A DNA stretch of 23,925 bases from Roseivirga sp. UBA6061 (GTDB lineage: Bacteria; Bacteroidota; Bacteroidia; Cytophagales; Cyclobacteriaceae). Below are positions 1-7,200 of the stretch, in pieces; position 1 is the stretch's first letter; each line of letters starts with the position of its first letter. A model generated the notes under the pieces. It worked only from the letters and a program-made list of their open reading frames with translations, was not told the DNA's origin and ran no database searches. A program made the translations under genes and the position numbers. The stretch spans positions 1 to 23,925 of the forward strand of contig DIYF01000180.1 in assembly GCA_002427745.1 (NCBI GenBank), read 5' to 3'.

Positions 1-103
1 CCCACCTTCAGGATCACCGACTGTAGCGCAGCGGAAGGAGGTAATCCGGTCAATCTGTTTCTTGAATTTACTCATGGCCAAACTCTGTTTGAGCACACTC
101 TGA

Positions 104-141
104 TAATAAAAAACACCTGAGCATGGCTCAGGCAGGTTTTG
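104..141 (-). terminator. Intrinsic terminator in repeat unit 1
   Basis: Read on the minus strand, a perfect 7-bp stem (CCTGAGC / GCTCAGG, 3-nt loop), extended by AAAAC pairing with GTTTT, is followed at once by a run of six T and then ATT. This is a textbook intrinsic terminator for minus-strand transcripts. Confidence 0.7.
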
Positions 142-255
142 CGTTTGAGTCCCCCACCTTCAGGATCACCGACTGCAGCGCAGCGTAAGGAGGTAATCCG
201 GTCAATCTGTTTCTTGAATTTACTTATGGCCAAACTCTGTTTGAGCACACTCTGA

Positions 256-293
256 TAATAAAAAACACCTGAGCATGGCTCAGGCAGGTTTTG
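256..293 (-). terminator. Intrinsic terminator in repeat unit 2
   Basis: This is the same hairpin (268-284) and T-run as in unit 1, displaced by 152 bp. It lies just downstream of the minus-strand 58-aa ORF, so it would end that ORF's transcript before unit 1. Confidence 0.7.
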
Positions 294-316
294 CGTTTGA
301 GTACCCACCTTCAGGA

Positions 317-493
317 TCACCGACTGTATACCTTCGCCTTAAAGTCGCTGATCTCATCTTTGAGCTTCTTATTAGCGCTCTCTAAGAGTTCGTTTTGGGT
401 TTTCATAATCCTGAGCAGGTCATGCATGGCATTCAGGTTTTCGAGCTGGCAGCTGACTATGGCCTCCAGGTCGGCTTTTGTGTATCTTTTCAT
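317..493 (-). CDS. Small coiled-coil hypothetical protein (58 aa)
   Basis: The ORF starts at an ATG (491-493) and ends at TGA (317-319), giving 58 residues. After a basic start (MKRYTKADLEAI) most of the chain is predicted helical with heptad-like spacing of Leu, Ile and Met (about residues 9-54), so a short coiled coil or helical hairpin is likely. I recognise no family. The last residues (VYSR) are encoded inside the first bases of the truncated repeat copy, so the original C-terminus may have been replaced when the array formed. The gene is divergent from an XRE-type regulator, with a sigma70-like promoter and a palindrome in between; a small regulated partner (antitoxin-like, phage-type or DNA-binding accessory) is possible but unproven. 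Reading frame and start are clear; function is unknown. Confidence 0.6.
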   Translation of the reverse strand: MKRYTKADLEAIVSCQLENLNAMHDLLRIMKTQNELLESANKKLKDEISDFKAKVYSR

Positions 494-502
494 GGGATTA
501 AG

Positions 503-589
503 TTTAGATTTTCTGGACTATTGGTTGATTATATGTCAATGATATAGAATATCAATCATTCGACAAAGAAAAAATCCAGATTTTCTAAA
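503..589. promoter_or_regulatory. Paired inverted motif between divergent genes
   Basis: TTTAGATTTTCTGGA at 503-517 and TCCAGATTTTCTAAA at 575-589 are inverted copies of each other apart from the central AT-rich four bases. A further TTCTAAAT occurs at 604-611, 21 bp from the one at 583-590, about two helical turns. Copies flanking both promoters suggest binding sites for a regulator, probably the adjacent HTH protein. Confidence 0.35.
528..555 (-). promoter_or_regulatory. Sigma70-like promoter with overlapping palindrome
   Basis: On the minus strand TTGATA (555-550) and TATAAT (533-528) are separated by 16 nt, placing transcription about 28 nt upstream of the 58-aa ORF. A perfect inverted repeat, TGATAT-AGA-ATATCA (540-554), overlaps the -35 box and spacer and is a natural operator candidate for the neighbouring XRE protein. 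This differs from the usual Bacteroidota box, which hints at foreign origin. Motif match only. Confidence 0.4.
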
Positions 590-636
590 TTAAATGTGAA
601 GACTTCTAAATTTATGCTCGAAAAGCCGGATATATC

Positions 637-852
637 ATGACAGATTTGGGATTATACCTTGCAAAAAAGTCGATCAGCAAAGCAGCGGTTTCGAACAGAA
701 CAGGCCTAAGTCGCTCGAGGCTCAGTGAGTTGACCTTGAATCCTACGACACACCTAAGAGCCAAAGAACTTTATCTGATTGCTCTTGCCATAGATGTGGA
801 TCCCTGTGAGGTACTTAAGGAGATTTATTCGGATGTGAGTCTTCAAGACTAA
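637..852 (+). CDS. Small XRE/Cro-type HTH regulator (71 aa)
   Basis: The 71-residue protein is essentially one lambda-repressor-like helix-turn-helix domain. Residues about 14-34 (SKAAVSNRTGLSRSRLSEL) form the helix-turn-helix, with the recognition helix near SRSRLSEL, and residues 43-64 give the last helices (AKELYLIALAIDVDPCEVL), which is the usual Cro/C1 pattern. It lacks any sensing or dimerisation domain and should bind DNA as a dimer. It is divergent from the 58-aa coiled-coil ORF and next to candidate operators, so autoregulation and control of that ORF is the simplest reading. Proteins of this size occur in toxin-antitoxin, phage and conjugative modules. Fold assignment is strong; target is inferred. 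Confidence 0.8.
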   Translation: MTDLGLYLAKKSISKAAVSNRTGLSRSRLSELTLNPTTHLRAKELYLIALAIDVDPCEVLKEIYSDVSLQD

Positions 853-913
853 TACCGACATACTTGAACTCCGTGTTTCCTTCAAACTTTAGGGAGAAGG
901 CTGTTTAAAGAAC

Positions 914-945
914 AAAGCCCCGATACTGTGTATCAGGGCTTTTTC
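914..945. terminator. Bidirectional terminator
   Basis: Stem AAAGCCC-c-GATAC / GTATC-a-GGGCTTT with loop TGT, followed by T-runs on both strands. It sits between the converging HTH gene (plus) and the 135-aa gene (minus) and can end both transcripts. Confidence 0.8.
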
Positions 946-971
946 AGATAGGTATTCACTACCGGCTGGTC

Positions 972-1379
972 TTACGGTGTAATCCAGCTGGAAGGATCTT
1001 TCGAACTGGTATAAGCACCTACCTCAATGGCATAGTGATCGCTGTGCGTTACCAGATTAACTACCGGCAGCCCCTTGATGTCGGCAGAGTTTGAGATATG
1101 GGTCAGTGCACCTTCTTTGGTGGCTGAAAAGATCACGTTTAAATAAGAGCAGTTACCTCCAAGGCCTATGGTGAAAAATAGTTCGGAGATGGCGCTCTGC
1201 TGAGCATCTACGGTAAAGGTAGACTGGCCTCCCGTGGGCACATTATACCACAGGTTGCTTGGGTCGTCATTGTCAGAAGCTGTGGTGGTGATTGCAGGCG
1301 CAAAGCCTTCAATGGTACTGATTTGTACTGCGCAGTCATAGGTAGATCCTGCTCCGTATTGTACTACTACTTTGTTCAT
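972..1379 (-). CDS. Hypothetical protein, beta-rich (135 aa)
   Basis: The 135-residue protein starts with MNKVVVQYGAGSTYDCAVQI and is rich in Val, Thr, Ser and Ala with alternating hydrophobic residues, suggesting a small beta-sandwich. It has no signal peptide, no membrane segment and no motif I can name. It is acidic to neutral and has two cysteines. Both ends are well defined: it is flanked downstream by a bidirectional terminator and upstream by a structured leader holding a terminator hairpin only 27 nt before the ATG, so its expression is probably conditional or driven by a very close promoter. It may belong with the accessory-looking left end rather than with the acyltransferase upstream. 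Coding status is likely; function is unknown. Confidence 0.6.
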   Translation of the reverse strand: MNKVVVQYGAGSTYDCAVQISTIEGFAPAITTTASDNDDPSNLWYNVPTGGQSTFTVDAQQSAISELFFTIGLGGNCSYLNVIFSATKEGALTHISNSADIKGLPVVNLVTHSDHYAIEVGAYTSSKDPSSWITP

Positions 1380-1387
1380 AATGATAG

Positions 1388-1547
1388 AGAGTTTTGGTAA
1401 AAAAAGGGGAGTGATGACTCCCTCGTTTTATTTGATAACCAAAACTACCAGTGATACACTGGAGGAAACAGGTGGTATACACCCGAATTGAGGCCTCCGT
1501 ATTTTTACGTGATTTATACGGTGCCCAGCTTTGCGTTCGCGCGGCAC
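1388..1547 (-). promoter_or_regulatory. Structured leader with several nested inverted repeats
   Basis: The region contains GTGCC/GGCAC (1521-1525, 1543-1547), CCGTAT/ATACGG (1497-1502, 1516-1521), GGAGG/CCTCC (1461-1465, 1494-1498), GGTG/CACC (1471-1474, 1480-1483), CCAGTG-ATA-CACTGG (1448-1462) and AGTTTTGGT/ACCAAAACT (1390-1398, 1438-1446). Several share bases, so some pairings exclude others. The last pair encloses a terminator hairpin. The layout, in front of the 135-aa gene, resembles a leader RNA or attenuator; no known riboswitch class is recognised. Confidence 0.4.
1399..1423 (-). terminator. Terminator/attenuator hairpin upstream of the 135-aa gene
   Basis: On the minus strand a perfect stem GGGAGT-CATC-ACTCCC is followed by C and seven T. 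It would end transcripts from the acyltransferase gene, or act as an attenuator for the 135-aa gene whose ATG lies about 20 nt further on. Confidence 0.65.
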
Positions 1548-1574
1548 TGTCTCATTTTGTGAGGAGGCGGCTGT

Positions 1575-2699
1575 TTATACCTTGATCACAATCTTTTTTC
1601 TGTACAGCCCGTAACCCACCAGCCAGCAGAAGGCCACAATAGTAAGGGCAAACAGGAAAGAGGCGAACTTGAGCTGACCGGGCAGTATGGCCGCAAACAC
1701 ATCCTTATAGAGCCAGCTATAGGCGTTGCGGGTTTTACCGGCCGCATCTTCCCACTTAATGATAAAGAGCATCACCTTTACCAGCAGGCCGGAGAGTACA
1801 TAAATGATCAAAGGGTTGAGCCCGAAAACCTGAAAGGGTTTGGTCCATCGCTTAATGCCTCTGATATCGATCAGCTCGATTAATACTCCCAGAAAGCAAC
1901 AGGCTATACCCCCGGCATAGAGCACGTAACTGCTGGTCCATAGTGGCTTGTTAATGGGGAAATAAATATTCCAGGCAAGCCCTGCGAAAATGGCCAGTAC
2001 GCCTGTGAGTAGCAGGTTTTTTACGAGTTGTCCTGTGTCACCGGCCTGCTTGATCAGTGCCCCGATATAGTAGCCGAAAATGACGGTGCCTACTGCTGGC
2101 AGGGTGCTAAACAGCCCTTCAGGGTCGAATTTGATACCGAAGCCGCCATAGAGATGGCTTTCTCCCAGCAGGAAACGATCAATTTTCAGCCCCAGGTTAT
2201 TTTCCAGAGAATAGGGGTCGCCCCCGCCAAAAATCAGCATCAGCACCCAATAGCCTAAAAGCAAAGCAGCGCCTGCCTTCCATAAATGCCTGAGGGGCAA
2301 ACCCAGGCATATAAAAGCTCCAATACCATAGGCCACTGCTATGCGCTGGAGCACGCCCATAACACGCAGGTTCTCCAGGGCTCGTGTAAAGGGAAACCAG
2401 TTGAGGGCAAGGCCTATCAGAAATATCAGGAGCGTACGCTTCAGTATCTTTTTTGAAGCGGCCGGGTTGAGCTCATGTGAAAATTTTGTTGAAGAAAGGT
2501 AGAGCGTAATGCCTACTATAAACAGGAAAAAGGGAAACACCATATCGGTAGGGGTGGCCCCGTGCCATTTGGCATGTAGCAGTGGAGGATATACATGTGA
2601 CCAGGAGCCGGGAGTGTTTACCAGAATCATAAAGGCGATGGTCATTCCCCGGAATACATCCAGAGAAAGCAGCCTGTTTTGGGCAGTAGAAATAGTCAA
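1575..2699 (-). CDS. Membrane acyltransferase, HGSNAT/NagX-like (DUF5009/COG4299)
   Basis: This 374-aa multi-pass inner-membrane protein (about ten hydrophobic segments) has the family hallmarks at its N-terminus: RLLSLDVFRGMTI (residues 9-21), then WHGATPTDMVFPFFLF (about 45-60), where the His lies in the region of the catalytic His of human heparan-alpha-glucosaminide N-acetyltransferase. Relatives move acetyl groups across the membrane onto amino sugars; in Bacteroidota they are often near glycan-use genes, which are absent here. The start is TTG (2697-2699): an in-frame stop lies just upstream and the conserved SLDVFRG motif rules out the internal ATG. It follows the REC-kinase gene by 115 nt on the same strand, so co-transcription is possible. 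Family is sure; substrate is not. Confidence 0.85.
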   Translation of the reverse strand: MTISTAQNRLLSLDVFRGMTIAFMILVNTPGSWSHVYPPLLHAKWHGATPTDMVFPFFLFIVGITLYLSSTKFSHELNPAASKKILKRTLLIFLIGLALNWFPFTRALENLRVMGVLQRIAVAYGIGAFICLGLPLRHLWKAGAALLLGYWVLMLIFGGGDPYSLENNLGLKIDRFLLGESHLYGGFGIKFDPEGLFSTLPAVGTVIFGYYIGALIKQAGDTGQLVKNLLLTGVLAIFAGLAWNIYFPINKPLWTSSYVLYAGGIACCFLGVLIELIDIRGIKRWTKPFQVFGLNPLIIYVLSGLLVKVMLFIIKWEDAAGKTRNAYSWLYKDVFAAILPGQLKFASFLFALTIVAFCWLVGYGLYRKKIVIKV

Positions 2700-2814
2700 A
2701 GTGATATAGTTGGGTTACAGCAAGATAGTAAAAAATCTATGCTGCCTTATGGGTATTACCTGGTGAAAGGAAGTCTGATTAGCCCTCTGACTATGGTTCT
2801 GATGAGGTGTTCTG

Positions 2815-4095
2815 CTAAAAACTCCTGCGCCTTTTCCTGTGTTTGTCCTTTATGGGTAAACGCAGTGTAAAGGTGGTGCCCTTGTTTTGGATGCTCACAA
2901 AGGTGAGTTCCGCATTCAGAATGGTGGCGAAATTCTTAGTAATAGCCAGCCCGAGTCCGTTTCCGGAAATGGTGTCGGTATTTTTGGCCCTGAAGAAGTA
3001 CTGAAACAGGTGCTGCTGATCTTCTTCCGGTATGCCAATGCCCTGGTCTATGAACTCAAAGATCAACTCGTCTTTCTTACCGGTTACGTTTACGGCTACC
3101 GGGCTCTTTTTTGGAGAGTATTTGAGAGCGTTGGAGGTAAGGTTGATCAGGATTTGCTTAAGCAGCTCAGAGTAAGTGCTGATAGTTTCCGGAGCGTTGT
3201 GAATATTGAGCGTAACAGGAGAAGAATCTCTGTACTCGTTGCTCACTTCAGAAATTACTGTTTTGATAAAATCCTCCAGTTCAATGATGGTCTCCGAATT
3301 GCCGGCACCTTCCAGTCCGCTATTCTCGATAAAGAGAATGTTGGAGAGAATTTTCTTCAGGTGTATGGTAGACTCCTCTATGCGAATAAGGTGCTTCAGA
3401 TTTGCCTGCTCATTCTCAGAGCCTTCGTTGCGCATTTGAAGTATCTGCGTAGAAGACAGAATGGAAGTCAATGGTGTTTTAAACTCGTGGGAGATACTGG
3501 CGGCCAGTCTTGACTTGATATCGCTGAACTCTTTTTCTCTTTTCAGCGCTTCTTTCAGCCTGATCTCAGCTTCTTTTCTCAGCTCCACCTCAATCTGCAG
3601 CTTGTCCAGGCTGTTTCTCAGCTCTTCCTTGGTCATCTCCACCTTAAGGCCCAGCTCTTCGTTCAGGGAGTTGAGAATTCTCTGCTGGTTGAATTTTTCC
3701 AGCACTGTGTTAATGACCATGCCTATTTCCTTTCTGTTGAAAGGCTTCAGAATGTAGCCATTAGGGTTAGTCTGAGCTATGGAGTCAAGTGTCTCTTTGT
3801 CTGACTTTGAGGTAACATAGATGACGGCTACCGATTGTTCTTCCAGTACCTGTCTGGTTACATCAGCTCCATTGAGGTCATCTTCCAGCTGATAATCGAC
3901 CATCATCAGGTGTGGCTTGGTCTCCCGTGCCATCTGGATAGCGCGTCTGCCTTCCATAGCTACCCCTACCACAGAGTGCCCCAGGTCTACCAGGGTTTTT
4001 TTAAGTAAAGTGGCAGCGACTATGTCGTCTTCCACAATAAGAATTTCTGTAGTTGTTTGCATCGCCTCTTTGTCTGTCGAGCTTTCTCTAACCAT
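2815..4095 (-). CDS. Response regulator-histidine kinase hybrid (REC-HisKA-HATPase)
   Basis: Domain order in 426 aa: receiver domain (about 16-135, phospho-acceptor Asp67 in LMMVDYQ, conserved Lys117 in LKPF), a charged coiled coil (about 136-195), HisKA with His203 (SHEFKTPL), and HATPase_c with Asn322, DQGIGIP (350-356) and GNGLGLAI. There is no membrane segment, so it is cytoplasmic, taking a phosphoryl signal or partner at the N-terminal receiver and passing it on through its own kinase core. No separate output regulator is adjacent. The large hybrid kinase gene lies just upstream on the same strand (167 nt gap) and its HPt-like tail could in principle feed this receiver. A later ATG at 4062 would give MQTTTEILIVEDD and is a plausible alternative start. 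Confidence 0.9.
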   Translation of the reverse strand: MVRESSTDKEAMQTTTEILIVEDDIVAATLLKKTLVDLGHSVVGVAMEGRRAIQMARETKPHLMMVDYQLEDDLNGADVTRQVLEEQSVAVIYVTSKSDKETLDSIAQTNPNGYILKPFNRKEIGMVINTVLEKFNQQRILNSLNEELGLKVEMTKEELRNSLDKLQIEVELRKEAEIRLKEALKREKEFSDIKSRLAASISHEFKTPLTSILSSTQILQMRNEGSENEQANLKHLIRIEESTIHLKKILSNILFIENSGLEGAGNSETIIELEDFIKTVISEVSNEYRDSSPVTLNIHNAPETISTYSELLKQILINLTSNALKYSPKKSPVAVNVTGKKDELIFEFIDQGIGIPEEDQQHLFQYFFRAKNTDTISGNGLGLAITKNFATILNAELTFVSIQNKGTTFTLRLPIKDKHRKRRRSF

Positions 4096-4136
4096 AGTCT
4101 GAACTTACTAGCAGAAATCGGGCTAAATCTTTATGA

Positions 4137-4148
4137 CAACTACAGTTG
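4137..4148. promoter_or_regulatory. Short palindrome upstream of the REC-kinase gene
   Basis: CAACT-AC-AGTTG is a perfect 12-bp inverted repeat 42 nt upstream of the kinase ATG. It could be an operator half-site pair; nothing else supports it. Confidence 0.2.
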
Positions 4149-4262
4149 ACGAATATAATGGCTGAATACGGGGGAAACAGGCTGTTTTTTGATAGGAATC
4201 TTAGAATGAGCGACTTAGGTAGGTCTTGGTGTGGTTCCCAAAACGGGAAATTTTTCTAATTC

Positions 4263-7200
4263 TTAGCTCAAAAACTCTTCGAGTCTCTTCTCCATATCAT
4301 GGCAGGCCTGGCTTAGCTGCTCCTTGAAGATTTTGAATTTTTCTTCCTGGTTGTCCTTACCAATCAGGGCAATGCCATCGTCCATCAGAGAGCGTATGGT
4401 GGTGGCTTCCAGGGTGTGCAGGGTGGTAAGCATCTTGTGTCTCAACCGGTCGGCCGTTTTGATATCTCCCTTTTCTATATTCATGGGGAGTAGCTGATTG
4501 ATCGATTGAATATTCTTGATGTATAAGGGCACCACTTCTGCCTTAAAATCATCATCGCCCTGCAGCATATCGCGAAGTGCCTGAAAAGACTCGTCACGGT
4601 TGGTCTCGTAGAATAATTCAGGCTCCTGTGGTTTTTCCACGATGTCTCCTTCAGAAATGTACTTGGCCAGCTTGGTGTATAGGTCTGATGGTGTGAGTGG
4701 TTTTACCAGAAAATCGTTCATTCCCACGCGCAGGGCCCGCTTTTTCTGCCCGATTCGCACCGATGCCGTGAGTGCCAGTATGGGGATGTCGATGCCCATA
4801 TTGCGAATTTCTTTTGTGGCCGTATAGCCATCCATTATGGGCATTTGCAGGTCCATGAGAATCAGGCTGAAACTCTCTTTTTTAACTATTTCTACAGCCT
4901 CCTGACCATTATCGGCAATGGTGACTTCCACACCCCATTTGTTGAGGAATTTTTCGGCCACCAGCTGGTTTACCTTGTTATCTTCTACCAGCAGAATATT
5001 GATGTTGCTGATAGACAGACGGTCCAGGTTGGGTTGATATACTGAAGTGGTTGACACACTTTGCTCGGCTATTGGTAAAAGCAGTTCGAAGTAGAACTTA
5101 GACCCGGAATCCGGAGAGCTTTCTACTCTGATTTCAGACCCCATCAGTTCCAATAAGCCCTTGACAATACTCAGCCCCAGGCCTGAACCTCCGTACTCCC
5201 TGGAAGTGCTCGATTTGGCCTGTGTAAAACGCTGGAATATTTTCTGGAGCTCTTTTTCTGAGATACCAATACCGCTGTCTTGCACTTCCAGGTACACCCG
5301 TACCATGCCCTCCTCAATACCCCGGTTTTCTGCCAGGATGGAAATAGTGCCCTGACGCGTGAATTTAATGGCATTGCTCAGCAAATTGTTCAGTACCTGG
5401 GCAATGCGCATAGAGTCGCCTGTCATGATCTCCGGCAGGTCAGAATCGTAGTGGATTTTGCTTTCCAGGCCTTTTTCTTCAATGCTGTAGATAAGAGCAC
5501 TTCTTATACTCTCCAGGAGCTCTTTCAGGTTAAAGTCAGACTGTTCCAGCAGCAGCTTGCCTGACTCAATTTTGTTGATGTCCAGTACATCGTTGACGAG
5601 TACCAGCAGATTTTCTCCTGAGAACTTAAGAATGTTCAGGTTTTCGAGCTGGGTCTTTTTGGGGTTATCTTGCATCAGGATGTGGGTCATCCCGATGATG
5701 GCGTTCAAAGGAGTTCTGATTTCATGCGAGATAGTCGAGAGGAAGTTGGCCTTGGCCATGGAGGCATTCTCCGCACTTTCCTTGGAAGCCAAAAGCAACT
5801 TTTCATAGTTTCTTCGCTCCAGAATGGCACCCACCCAACGGGTGAAGACCTCGAAAAACTCTTTGTCGTAATTGTCAAAAGGTAAAGCTCTCGCCTTCTT
5901 TGATGAGAGGCTCAGGGTGCCATACTTTTCTTTGCCGATATTGATAGGGGAGCCCAGGTAAGATTCTAGGCCCATCAGCTCGTAGCAGCGGTGATTTTTG
6001 TGTCTTGACAGCCCTGCATTGTTTATGGCTACAATTTCCTGCGCCTCATTGGTAATCTCACAGAAGGTATCACTTAATATAAACTGATCATGCTTGGCAA
6101 AAGGAGCTTCACCCTGAGTTGAAACAACGTAGCGAATCACATAGTCCTGATCGGTGATATTGCTAAGAATGCCCAGCTCCATTTCATAAAACAGGCATAC
6201 TTCCCTGATGGCCTTTTCAATCAGCTCACTATAGTCCAGGTCATAGCTGGATGACAGTTCATTAAGCATGGCCAGCCCTTGCTGAAAGCGCTGCCTTTTC
6301 ATCTCTATTTTCACCCGCTCGCTGACGTCTCTGGCAAAGACAGAAACCCCGATAACCTGGTTGGCATCATCGATGATGGGATTAAAAGAGCATTCATAGA
6401 AGGTGTCTTTATCGGCAATAGAGCGCATTTCTTCAATGAAGCGCTCTCCGTTAAATGCCCGCTGATACAGGCTGCGCCAAAGGTCAGCGGCTTTATCAGG
6501 GAAGTTCCGGAAAAGCACTTCATCACCTATTCTCAGGTCTACATCAATCTGGGTTTTAAGTGACTCATGGAAACGGCTGTTGAAGGTGATGTAGCGGAAG
6601 TCCTGATCGATAGACCAGATAATATCCGTTGAGTTTTCTATAAGGGCTTTGAGATTGGCCTCCTCGCGCCTGATGCGCTGTTCGTTTTTCTTTCTTTGCG
6701 AAATGTCTCTTGATGAGGTCTGAATATTGGTGGCTTGCCCATGCTCATCCCTGATAGGTCTGGCTACCGTTTCAATCCAGATGTATTCACCGGATTTCTT
6801 CTTGTATCGGTATTGCGTGACCCGGTCTTCTCCCTTCAGTACCTTGATAAATTCATCTGCTACCCGTGCCATGTCATCCGGATGCAACCTGGAATAGGAG
6901 TCTGACTTGAGGAATTCCTCAGCGGTAAAACCCGTAATGGTCAGTGTGGAGGGGGAGGCATAAGTAAAAGAACCATCGGTGCTTTGCAGGCACACCATAT
7001 TCTTTGAATTCTCCGAAAGCAATCGATAGAGCGATTCGCTTTCTTCCAGCTCTTTGCCTACCCGCTTCAGCTCAGTTACATCTTTGGCTACTGCACCTAC
7101 CCGCTGTACTCTGTCTCCTTCAAAAAAGATTTTTACAGTTTGCCCCAGCCATACCATCTCCCCGCTTTTGGTGACTATAGGAAACTCATAATAAGAGGAG

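Larger units (their letters stand above)
1..328. repeat. Tandem array of ~152-bp units (two full, one 25-bp partial)
   Basis: Unit 1 spans 1-152 and unit 2 spans 153-303; they differ by only a few substitutions plus a one-base length change at the junction. A third copy begins at 304 and stops matching after 328. The first unit starts at the window edge, so the array may continue to the left. Each full unit holds two perfect hairpins, CAAAC-TCT-GTTTG (79-91, 231-243) and CCTGAGC-ATG-GCTCAGG (116-132, 268-284), and a short minus-strand reading frame with no recognisable domain. The high identity points to recent duplication. I do not recognise the family. Confidence 0.9.

Noticed and set aside
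35..47. AAGGAGGT in the repeat as a ribosome binding site for a plus-strand gene
   Set aside because: No start codon with an open frame follows at a usable distance on the plus strand.
2887..3513. Open frame of 208 codons on the plus strand
   Set aside because: It lies wholly opposite the kinase domains of the REC-kinase gene, whose conserved motifs prove the minus-strand frame.
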